DNA of 64,000 bases from contig BGKB01000009.1 of the NCBI GenBank assembly GCA_003116975.1, positions 249,126-313,125 on the forward strand, given 5' to 3'. A program made the translations under genes and the position numbers. The DNA is from Aurantiochytrium sp. KH105. Lineage: Eukaryota; Sar; Bigyra; Thraustochytrida; Thraustochytriidae. Below the pieces are notes generated by a model that was not told where the DNA came from, did not search any database, and saw only the letters and a list, made by a program, of their open reading frames with translations. Shown in pieces: positions 48,616 to 57,230 of this stretch (its first letter is position 1; every line of letters starts with the position of its first letter).

Positions 48616-48748
48616 CAAGTGCGGAATAGCGGCTATACGCCACTTCCGCGGATCCGCACAAGTGGGCTAAGCCGCCGACCGCGCGCGAAACCGGGGAAAT
48701 TCCGCCGCGCAAGTGGAGCATCCGGCCCCGCAAGTGGGGAATACGGCC
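48616..48748 (+). promoter_or_regulatory. Cluster of five 18-bp elements upstream of the SANT-like gene
   Basis: Four direct copies fit the pattern CAAGTGGRGNATNCGGCC: 48616-48633, 48659-48676, 48710-48727 and 48731-48748. One inverted, more degenerate copy (AAGTGGCGTATAGCC on the minus strand) overlaps 48630-48647. They are irregularly spaced rather than tandem, which is more like a set of transcription-factor sites than a satellite. The cluster ends 373 bp before the start codon at 49122. The regulator is unknown. Confidence 0.6.
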
Positions 48749-48789
48749 CGCAAGCGCGGCGCGGGCGGAGGGAAAAAACCAGCCGAGGC

Positions 48790-48814
48790 GGCAGGCAGGC
48801 AGGCAGGCAGGCAG
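48790..48814. repeat. GGCA tetranucleotide repeat
   Basis: Six tandem GGCA units, intergenic, in the leader region of the SANT-like gene. Confidence 0.9.
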
Positions 48815-49121
48815 AAGGCCAAGGCGAGCGAGCGGGCGGGCGACGCGCGCGCGCTCGCGTGCCTGCGTGCGAGCGGCGGGCGGGCGGCGGCGGCGGCGCG
48901 CGGGCGGGCGGCGCGCGCGAGAGAGCGAGCCGCGCGGGCGGCGGCGCGCAGGCGCGGCGGCGCGGCGTGAGCCGCGGCGGGATCGAGGACGCAGATTTTT
49001 CAAACCCGGCAGCCCAGAACAACAAACACGCGGAGCGCGCGGGCGACGAGGCCGGCGAGGAGCCGCAGCGCGGGGCCGCAGGCGCGGGCGAGGGCGCGGA
49101 GAGGCGCGGGGGGAGGCGAGG

Positions 49122-49645
49122 ATGGGCCGCGGGAAAGGGTGGCGCGAGGAGGAGGACCACCTGCTGTGCCGCGCGTACGCCGTGGCGTGGAGGGAATGCA
49201 GGTCCAAGGCGCGCACACAGGACGGGTTCTGGCAAGAGGCGCTGGGCGCGTACTCGCGGCGCGCGCCGAATGACTTCGTGCAACGCACGCCGGAGGGCCT
49301 ACGGAAACGCTGGGCCAAGATCAGGACCCACGTGACCAAGTACCGCGACGCCGTGCGCAAGGTCGAGGAAGAAGCCCTCGCGCCCCCCGGCAGCGCCGAC
49401 TTTGACAAGTACGTGAACCAGTACTACGTCATGAGTCTCAAAAATGAACAGCGCAGCGTGGGCAAGTTCCGCTTCACCTGGTGCTATGAATATTTTAAAG
49501 GATCTCGCGGAAAGCTGCTCAAGGTCATTATCGGCAGACCGAAGGAATCCCGTCGGCCCGATGAGCCTGACTACGAGTCCGAGAGCGACGTAGAGCTTGA
49601 CGACGAAGACCAAATTATGCTCAATCAACTTCAAATGGCAAAGGA

Positions 49646-49676
<31 letters not shown>

Positions 49677-50699
49677 AACAGCAACGCGCTCGGCTCGGCG
49701 GCACTTGCACCAGTTGGCGCTGCAGGCAGCGGCGGCGCCGAGGGGGTGCCTCCGCCGCCACCGCCACCGCCGTTGCCACCCGCGGCGCACGAGCAACCGC
49801 AGAGTCAACCTCAGTGGGTGGCAAACGGCACCTCGTCCGGGTCGACTCCAGTCGCAGACGTAATTGCCTCGACAGTTGGAGTGCGGCCGCGCTCTCGAAG
49901 CGGTGCCGGGTTGACAAGTCCAACGAGCAAGCGCCAAAAGACAGAGCAGGCCGCTACTGACCTCTCGATCAAGGTGACCCTGCAAGAGGTCATTTCTTAT
50001 CTTCGTACGCCAGAGCCCCCCAAGGGCGATCACCGACACCCCCTCTGGAAGGAGACGGGTCTTCAGTTGATGGACGCGATTGCTGTTTCTCATATGGAGA
50101 TCTCACGGCGAGACCTCCTTGACTTTACGGCATGGAAGAGCACGCGCGATGCAGGAGGCGAGGCTTCGTCGGCTCAAGGTCCGAACGAGGGATCTGCGAT
50201 GTCCTCGACGCACGCTACCGAGGAAGGTGCGCCTCCCCCGCCATCTGCCGACTCACAACCGCAGCATGCGCAGGATGAAGACCACGTGCAAGAGCAGGAA
50301 CAAGTGCAAGAGCAAGTGCAAGAGCAAGAGCAAGAAGGACACATGGAACAAGAAGATCATGTGCAAGAGGTCTCAGATGCCGCAGCTGCAGGTAAAGCAG
50401 ATGAAGATGGTGACGCAAGGATGGGTCAAGACGATGTCGATGTCGAGGAAGTGAAACATGCTGATCCCAAGTCATCTAGGGGTGATGAAGACGACCACGA
50501 TGTCGCAGCACATGACGCCTCGACCTCTGGCGGCGTCGGGCCACCGCCAGAGGATGAGGTACACGAAGGGACGAGCAATGAAAACACCACAACCAACGCT
50601 AATACCGAGGATAATGACTTCTCTGAGGGCCAAAAGGGGAGCTCCTTTGAGGATGACGATGTCGTGGTCGTTGGCGAACTTGCTTCCAGCAGCACATGA
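49122..50699 (+). CDS. SANT/trihelix-like DNA-binding protein
   Basis: This 525-residue protein begins MGRGKGWREEEDHLLCRAYA. The first 130 residues follow the layout of SANT/trihelix proteins of the kind called NAM-associated or L1-transposase-like in plants: a first helix with W and acidic residues, FWQEALGAYSRRAP, LRKRWAKIRTHVTKYRDAV, then a spacer, FDKYVNQYYVMSL, and FRFTWCYEYFKGSRGKLLKV. Three regularly spaced tryptophan-containing helices support DNA binding. The rest is low-complexity: a polyglutamine tract (about residues 175-187), a proline run, a conserved-looking helical patch (SIKVTLQEVISYLRTPEPPK ... GLQLMDAIAVSHMEISRRDL), then a Gln/Glu- and Asp-rich acidic tail that could act as an activation domain. 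The frame is open upstream, but those codons are Gly/Arg-rich GC-skewed leader, and the ATG at 49122 is the first. Confidence 0.78.
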
Positions 50700-52074
50700 G
50701 CGTCGCTTGTTTCTTTTGCCATCAATGATCGATTATTGATCGATCGCCACTTTGCCTGTCTGTCTGCCTTCCTGCCTGCCTATACTCCTGTCTCCGCTCG
50801 CTTTTACTCGTTACCACATACAAGAGAGGAAAAGATAAAGAAAAAAATCATGATAAACTTATCTGTACACGCGCTTTGAACAAGAAAGGACGTTGCCGAG
50901 ACGGTATGGCCTTACTTTTCGCTGGACGGACCCGTTTGCATTTCCCCACACAATGTGAGGTGTCGAGGATTTCTTCTTCTTCTTAGACTATAGCGACGAA
51001 ATATCGAGTCGCAATAATACTTGACATGTGTCTTTTTTGTAGTCGAGGCACTTAAGCATTCCCTTTGATATTGGCTTTGAGTAATAAACTCTTTCGTTCA
51101 CAGAAACCAGCTTTGCGGGAAAAGGATTTGGTGCCGGGACAAGCTTGAGTGTTTATAGCTGGGACAACGCGCCTCAGCTTTTTTGCTTCGTAGTGGATGA
51201 GATTTGAAGAAGAGCATTGGTCCCGAGGTAACTTGCTTCCATGTGTGGTGTGGTCTATGAGGGGACTTGAGCCGGGACGAATATGCTTTGCTAACAAGGT
51301 CGTAAAACTCAATTGTGTTGGGACAAACAATTCTACCGTATGATGACTCCCGCGAGAGTTGACGAGGCGGCCTTCCAAACCTAGCTGACTTACATTAAAG
51401 CAATGCTAATCTCTTCGCTCCTCCTCGCATGCGCCCAACGCCAAGTCTCCAATCGAAGCGTACCGAGGGCAATAAATTCTTGCGCGTGAGCGAGTTGCCC
51501 CTTGTATACACGAAACGAAAATGCATGATCAGCATTACGATGCAGACGCATGCGCGTTGGTGAGAGCACAAGCGAATAAGAAATTCGACCCCAGGCGCCG
51601 AATCGTTGGCGCTGATAATGTCTCCATTTTGCTTCAGATCGCAATCCTTTCGTGGGGCAAATTTTGGCAGAATCTTCACGTCCAGGATGGCACAACCTTT
51701 TGCTCAGACCGCGGCTGGCACACAGGTCTCAAAGAACTAGAGTTTTCTCCTTCGCCTCCCTCGCTGACCTTCCCTTCCCATCATGAGTGCCAACGAACTC
51801 GCTCTCTGCCGCCCACTCAACGCCGACACGGTGCTCAATGTGGTGCCTCCGAGAATCGGGGTCTCGGGGCCTCGGCGCATTACTGCCGCGACGTGCCCAA
51901 TGGACGCGGCCCAGCCGGCAGAACCCTTTGCGAGCGAGCGAGCGAGCGAGAGAGCGAGCAGGCGGACGAGAGCACAGCCCCGGAGAGCTCGTGCGCGCGA
52001 GCGAGCGAGAAAGCAGACGACTCGCGGTCTCTGACGGGCCAGACTCGCAAGTCGGGAAAGGGACGAGGAGCAAG
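50700..52074. other. Intergenic region before NBP35
   Basis: This 1375-bp gap between plus-strand genes is AT-rich to about 51720 and GC-rich afterwards. It contains a CTGC/CTGT tract (50756-50780) and a GAGC tetramer run (51932-51960). An in-frame ATG upstream of NBP35 leads through the GAGC run and is not used as the start. No other gene is seen. Confidence 0.55.
51932..51960. repeat. GAGC tetranucleotide repeat
   Basis: About six GAGC units with one GAGAGC variant, in the region just upstream of NBP35. Confidence 0.85.
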
Positions 52075-53193
52075 ATGGCGAGTGGCGACGCGGCGCCGGC
52101 CGACGCCAACGAGGGGTGCGTGGGCCCGACGTCCGAGCAAGCGGGCAAGGCGAGTGCGTGCGCAGGATGCCCGAACCAGAGCGCGTGCGCGTCGGGAGAG
52201 ATGCGTAAGCCGAATCCCGAGGCAGCCGCCATCAAGGAGAAGATGAAGAGTATCGGAAGGACCGTCCTGGTGCTCTCCGGCAAGGGCGGTGTGGGCAAGT
52301 CGACGTTCTCGGCGCAACTGGCCTTTGGACTTGCACGCGCAGGCAAACGTGTCGGTTTACTGGACCTCGACATTTGCGGGCCCTCGGTGCCGCTCATGCT
52401 TGGACTTTCGGGCCGCGAAGTGCACCAGAGCGCCTCGGGGTGGTCCCCCGTCTACGTGGACGTTGACAGCGAGAACGACGAGGACTGCGAGCTTGGTGTC
52501 ATGTCGATTGGATTTCTCATGCCCGACCCGGACAGCGCCGTCATTTGGCGTGGTCCGCGCAAGAACGGCCTCATTCAGCAATTCTTCACCTCGGTCGATT
52601 GGGGCGAGCTCGACTATCTGGTGATTGACACGCCTCCTGGCACTTCGGACGAGCACATTTCCATTGTGCAGCTTCTCAAGGACAGTCTTGAAGAGGACGA
52701 TGGTGCCGTTGTCGTCACGACTCCTCAAGAGGTGGCCATGATGGATGTGCGCAAAGAGTTGAACTTTTGCAAGCAGACCAACATTCCGGTTCTGGGTGTT
52801 GTGGAGAACATGGCGCAGATGCGCTTGCCTGTCAACAGTCTTCGCTTTGTTTCGTCCAATGGTGATGACCAAACGGAGTCTGCGCTCGCAGCCCTCCAGG
52901 AAAAGTATCCTGAACTGTTGAACATGGACATTGCGCTCGACGTGTTTCCCGCCGCGGGAGGCGGACCCAAAGGCATGGCTGCCAAGTTTGGCGTTCCGTA
53001 CCTCGGGAGTCTGCCCATGGATCCCAATCTTCAGTCTGCAGCAGAAACGGGCAAGCCCGTTTTGGAGGGTTCTGCCATGGCGCCTCTCAAGGCAATTGTG
53101 GACAAGATTGTCGCTTCAGCCAAACCAACGACCTCTTCGGGTGCGTCGCAAGAGGACGCAGCAGCAAATGGAACGGGTGTCATCTCAGCTTGA
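52075..53193 (+). CDS. NUBP1: Cytosolic Fe-S cluster assembly factor NBP35, lacking CPxC
   Basis: This 372-residue P-loop NTPase of the Mrp/NBP35 family is a scaffold of the cytosolic iron-sulfur assembly pathway (CIA). The N-terminal four-cysteine ferredoxin-like motif is intact with the canonical spacing C-x13-C-x2-C-x5-C (C15, C29, C32, C38). The deviant Walker A (GKGGVGKST, 69-77) and the Walker B-like and switch blocks (DLDICGPSVPLML; VIDTPPGTSDEH; VVVTTPQEVAMMDVRKEL) are all present. The C-terminal motif that normally carries the bridging CPxC after VENM is absent: the segment reads VENMAQMRLPVNSLRF with no cysteine. This resembles the plant-type NBP35 as I recall it. The ATG at 52075 is the best start; an upstream ATG would add a GAGC-repeat peptide. 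It is convergent with the VWA gene. Confidence 0.93.
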   Translation: MASGDAAPADANEGCVGPTSEQAGKASACAGCPNQSACASGEMRKPNPEAAAIKEKMKSIGRTVLVLSGKGGVGKSTFSAQLAFGLARAGKRVGLLDLDICGPSVPLMLGLSGREVHQSASGWSPVYVDVDSENDEDCELGVMSIGFLMPDPDSAVIWRGPRKNGLIQQFFTSVDWGELDYLVIDTPPGTSDEHISIVQLLKDSLEEDDGAVVVTTPQEVAMMDVRKELNFCKQTNIPVLGVVENMAQMRLPVNSLRFVSSNGDDQTESALAALQEKYPELLNMDIALDVFPAAGGGPKGMAAKFGVPYLGSLPMDPNLQSAAETGKPVLEGSAMAPLKAIVDKIVASAKPTTSSGASQEDAAANGTGVISA

Positions 53194-53439
53194 TTCTTCT
53201 CTATGTTTTACTTTTTGCGAAAAGCTTGAAGACGCATGGAGTCTGACGCTGGGAGCACTCTCCTTTTCGAGGGCTTAGAAGACCTGCAAGACGAACGGGA
53301 CGAGACACTAGGACGAGGCGGCTCTCGTTCTCTCACTTTTGAAAAGGAAAAAAATTAAAATATTGGTCATTTTTGTATTGTTGAGGCGCAGAAAAACACA
53401 GTCGGTGGCCTGAGGCCACGCTGATCTATATTCAACCCT

Positions 53440-55827
53440 CTAGCGACGAAAGAAAAAAGCCATGAGTTGACGCACACCTGGCGTAGCATTGCCAGGCTGG
53501 GCGAAATGTGAGGAGGCGTGGGCACCTATCTGTTGAGACTCAGAAGTGGCCTCCTGTAAGCGTACGTCTGATGTGGCAACATCAGCTTGGCGAATGGCAG
53601 AGACCGTGCCCCTCTCCCGTGGGGGCTGTCCCGGCTGCTGAAGTGACGCTCTAGACAAATTTGAAGGCGATGTGTGGCGTCGAGCGCTGCGACGCCAACG
53701 CGAGGCCCGCGTGGAGCTGCTTACCGAAGAGGTTGTCGAGACCGTAGATACCTCGGAGTCCGCGCTCGCACTGGAAGCCGAGGTGCGAACACTTCCAACG
53801 CGATCGTCTCGGTCAGTTGTGCTTGTTGTGAATGCATCTGTTTCATCCCGTTGCACAGTGCGCGCCATCGGAAGCTCAATGCCGAGATCTGCCATGAGTG
53901 GCAATGCCGTACGTGAGCTACGATCGAGCGAAAACGAAAGCTCGGAAGCTCGCGGTCCCAGATCCCCATGGGCTAACATCCTCGAGGATGACGCAAATCC
54001 GGAGACAGCGTCAAGGGCAGCTGCCATCTCGCATGACGGAATCGCACTTGCCACGGGCAGGGTTTGGGCCTGTGGGCATCGATGTTGCGCCAAATCCGCA
54101 GCAGCAGCAGCAGCAGCAGGTCCCAACGATGAAGCGTCTTCACTGGAATCGTCCTCTGGAAGTCGTCTCTGGTTCCCAGGCGTCGGCCCTGCTCCGGCGG
54201 TAAATGAAGTGCTCAAGACACGTTGCGCTTCGTACTGGTTCGACAGCGAAAGGAGCGCGTGGCGTCGTCCAGGATCGTTCGCGTTTTCTTGCGAGAGCAA
54301 TGCTTCGAGATGATCCACGAGACTCCCGCTCACCGGGTCGCCGGACGTAAAAGCAGTGGATGCGCGTATTGCGGCCAGAGAGGTATCGAGGACGGAAGGC
54401 GCTGGTTTCGCGTCGCGAGCAGAGACGCTTTGCATCAGTGAGGGGGCTGCTGCGACCGAGTTCATGGCCTGCAGCGCCAGCGCGAGGTTGCAGATCGAGG
54501 CAACTTGCATGACGGCCCTGTTTGCGTCGTTGTGTGTGGGAGGCGGGCGCGCACGCGTGCAGACTGTTTGGGGGGCCATCGTTGCTACATCGAGATATTC
54601 AATGTAAACGTTTTCCGCCGCGTCGACACCGTCCGCGGTCGGACCTTCGGGCGACGAAGAAAAGGAGGAGGCGTGTTGTGAAGATGGCGGTGCATCCGCG
54701 CGGCGAACGAGAACGAGATGTTTTTCTTCTGACATGTACATGTCGCCCACGGAGAGCATGCCGGGCTGCTGCGCTCGCCAGGGCGCAAGGGGGGTCCAAA
54801 GGCGTGGGTTGAAGTGCAGACGCACGTTTTGCGCCACGACCGAGACGAGGCCGCCGAGACACTTTTCGAGGGTGTGCGGGATCATTTCCGCTCCGGAAAG
54901 GTATGCGTAGACGCCTCCGGCGCTGGCGCGTGTCATTTCCACGAGACCGTCGGCATCGTGCGTGCTCCCGATCCCAAAAGCGAACAGCGAGGTGGGTGTC
55001 TTGATACGCTGAAGCGCGGCTTTGACGCCAGCAGCGACACGTGAGGCATCGAGGACGCCTCGGTTGGCGAGTCCGTCTGTGAGAACGAGCACGCTCGCGA
55101 GGCGTTGGTTCCCCCGCTTGCGGGACTCGATGAGGTCGAGTCCGCGAAAGACGCCGGCGCTGAGGTTGGTGCCGCCAAAGGCCCTTGTCTTGGCGATGGC
55201 GGCCTCTGCTTTTGCTTTTCCGCGGGCGTCCATGCGTGTGAGTGGCATTTGCACGCAGGCATTGTCGCTAAAGCTGACGATGGCGAGTCTGTCGCCCTCA
55301 ACGGCGCGTTCATCGTCGTCAGTGTTTTGGTCGTGTTCTGGTTTTTCTGGTTTGAGGTCCTGCGCGCAGAGCTGCTGCACGAGGAAGCGCAGGGAGTCTC
55401 TGAGGAGGATCTCGGCGTCCCCGGCCATGGACCCGCTCGTGTCGACAACGGCCACCAGGTCGATGGGCTTACGTTTGCGCCGTTGGTCGCGGGCCTCGGC
55501 GACGGGGACCAGGGTCTTGACGGTGGCCAGCAGGCATTCCGAGGGTGGTCCCGCCGTCGTCGCGGTCGGCGTCGGCGGCAGCGGCAGCGCGGTGGCGGGC
55601 TGTTCCGCTGCGGCGGCGCGGTGCTGCAGCAGCGTGGCGGCGAGGCCGACCCTCGCGGCGTGCGCGGCGGCGTGCGGCGCGGCGGGGCGCGGTCTCCTGC
55701 GGTGCCGCTGGCGGCGGTCCTCGTCGTCGTCGCCGCGGTCCTCATCTTCGTCGCCGCCGTCCTTGCGGCCGAGGTCGACGCGCAGGGCGCGCGCGCCGGC
55801 CGCCTGGGCCGACCCGGGCGCCGCCAT
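53440..55827 (-). CDS. VWA-domain protein with MIDAS motif
   Basis: This 795-residue protein has a von Willebrand A domain with a classic MIDAS motif, VDTSGSM (D129, S131, S133), followed by LAIVSFSDNACV, FGGTNLSAGVFRGLDLI and VLVLTDGLANRG, all characteristic of VWA domains that bind divalent metal and protein ligands. The domain spans roughly residues 120-325. A strand-rich region after it (ALQRIKTPTSLFAFGIGSTH; VYAYLSGAEMIP; LVSVVAQNVRLHFNP) belongs to the same block, as in the plant WAV3/E3-ligase VWA proteins. No RING finger or membrane helix is present here. The N-terminal 100 residues and the C-terminal 350 residues are low-complexity and Ser-rich. The ATG at 55827 is the first in frame. 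Family placement beyond VWA is uncertain. Confidence 0.85.
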   Translation of the reverse strand: MAAPGSAQAAGARALRVDLGRKDGGDEDEDRGDDDEDRRQRHRRRPRPAAPHAAAHAARVGLAATLLQHRAAAAEQPATALPLPPTPTATTAGPPSECLLATVKTLVPVAEARDQRRKRKPIDLVAVVDTSGSMAGDAEILLRDSLRFLVQQLCAQDLKPEKPEHDQNTDDDERAVEGDRLAIVSFSDNACVQMPLTRMDARGKAKAEAAIAKTRAFGGTNLSAGVFRGLDLIESRKRGNQRLASVLVLTDGLANRGVLDASRVAAGVKAALQRIKTPTSLFAFGIGSTHDADGLVEMTRASAGGVYAYLSGAEMIPHTLEKCLGGLVSVVAQNVRLHFNPRLWTPLAPWRAQQPGMLSVGDMYMSEEKHLVLVRRADAPPSSQHASSFSSSPEGPTADGVDAAENVYIEYLDVATMAPQTVCTRARPPPTHNDANRAVMQVASICNLALALQAMNSVAAAPSLMQSVSARDAKPAPSVLDTSLAAIRASTAFTSGDPVSGSLVDHLEALLSQENANDPGRRHALLSLSNQYEAQRVLSTSFTAGAGPTPGNQRRLPEDDSSEDASSLGPAAAAAAADLAQHRCPQAQTLPVASAIPSCEMAAALDAVSGFASSSRMLAHGDLGPRASELSFSLDRSSRTALPLMADLGIELPMARTVQRDETDAFTTSTTDRDDRVGSVRTSASSASADSEVSTVSTTSSVSSSTRASRWRRSARRHTSPSNLSRASLQQPGQPPRERGTVSAIRQADVATSDVRLQEATSESQQIGAHASSHFAQPGNATPGVRQLMAFFFRR

Positions 55828-57230
55828 GCGCCGCGCGCGAGCCAACCGACCTCCGCGCGACGGAGTTCAAACCGCTCGGATGGATCGAATCCACGGATCG
55901 ATGGATGGATGCACGGACGCTCCGCTTTCGCCCGCCCTGCCGCCAGAGCCAGGCCCCGCGCTCCGCTCCGCACGCGCCGCTGCCCCGCGCCCTCCGCGCC
56001 CTCGCTCGCTCGCTCGCTCGCTCCGGGCTCGCACGCGGCGCGGCGCGCCGTCAGGGGTCTGTCTGCCCGCCTGCCTGCCTGCCTGCCGGCATGCCGAGGA
56101 GGCGGCGATTGTGGAGCGGGTCGGGTCCCGCGGGTCGCGGATTCGAGGCGGAATTGAGGCGCGGTGGCAAACTTGGGCGGCCAGGGAGGGAGGGAGGGAG
56201 GGAGGGAGGGAGGGAGGGAGAGAGGGCAGGCAGGCGCACGGGCTGCGCGGAGCGGGCTGGGCGAGGCGGAGCAGCGCGGAGAGAGAGGCGGGGCGAGGCG
56301 AGGCGAGGATGGGGACGGCGCGCTGTAGCTGGGGCCGCGGGGCGCGCCAGCCGCGGGTGCGTGCGCGCGAGCGAGCGAGCGTGCAGGACGCTCGCGTCGC
56401 AGCACGTCGCGCGGCACGGGACAGGTTGGTTGACACGAGCGCGTAGCGGTGCATACTACGGAAGGAGATACTAGAGAGCGTCATGATGCGTACTAGGCGA
56501 AGAGGAGATGGCCCCGCGGGAGGCGGGAAGTGGGCGTGTGCCATCTCAGGTGCAGCTGCTTGCGCTTGCAGGGGTGCAGGCTTGCTCGTGCAGGCTTGCT
56601 CATGCTGGCGTGCTCGTGCTGGGCGAGCAAGCGGTGCGAGGCGGCGCATGGTCTTGGCTTGGTCTTGGTTTTTGGCGTGGCCTGGCTTGGCGGTCTTGCT
56701 GAGGCTCAATCCTCGTCAAGGGAGGCAGGGGAGGGTCACGAGTCCCCTCCCTTCGTGTTTGTGTGTGGCCCGGGCGACGATGGGACCTCCGTTCTTGCGC
56801 TTGAGGAAGCGCTTCCTCGCGCTTCCTCGCGCGGTGGCCTGACAGGGAAAGGTCCTGCCTGCCTGCCTGCCTGGCGAGCGAGCAGCGGCGCCGGAGTTTG
56901 TTGGGGTCAAGACAGCATTTTAGTTGCTTGGTATAGTCCCACCGTCGTGCCAAAGGGCTCCAAGCATGAACAGGCCCTACTACGCGCTTTTCCTCCTTGT
57001 ACCGCATGCCGCAATCAGGCTGACGACATCTGGCTGGCGGATCATGACAGAGCGTGCTTGGAGTTGCTTGGTCGCGCCCGCTACGCTAGCCTGCCAACGG
57101 CTGCGCGGCGGAGCGCGACTCCGACCTCGCAATCCGCCTCGCGCGATCAGCGGCAGCGGGCGCCGCGCGCTGGGGCCCGGCCAGCGCCAAGGCCAAGCAA
57201 GACACGTCGCGCGAGGCGAAAGAGAGCGGC
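55828..57230. other. Divergent intergenic region with purine-rich repeats
   Basis: This 1403-bp gap lies between the VWA gene and the FAR/acyltransferase gene. It includes CGCT tetramers (56004-56022), GCCT tetramers (56068-56087), an AGGG run (56183-56220), a GCCT run (56855-56873) and GCTTGC/GCAGGC motif clusters around 56555-56600. Frames on both strands cross these repeats with no recognisable product. Confidence 0.55.
56183..56220. repeat. AGGG tetranucleotide repeat
   Basis: About nine tandem AGGG units. The G-runs of three could fold as a G-quadruplex on the plus strand (structural inference). Confidence 0.95.

Larger units (their letters stand above)
47752..49121. other. Divergent intergenic region with clustered 18-bp repeats
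   Basis: This 1370-bp gap lies between the EF-hand/FN3 gene and the SANT-like gene. It holds a 10-nt poly-C run (48001-48010), degenerate GCAAA pentamers (48012-48040), a cluster of five 18-bp elements (48616-48748), a GGCA tetramer run (48790-48814) and an extremely GC-rich leader (48815-49121). Open frames through the GC-rich leader on both strands are not supported as genes. Confidence 0.6.

Noticed and set aside
48693-48706. GGGGAAATTCC resemblance to an NF-kappaB site
   Set aside because: Rel proteins are not expected in this kind of organism. The sequence is better seen as a relative of the 18-bp element cluster.
55022-56446. 474-codon plus-strand frame across the start of the VWA gene
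   Set aside because: It is antisense to the VWA domain and then runs through Arg/Ala-rich GC repeats. It shows no homology.
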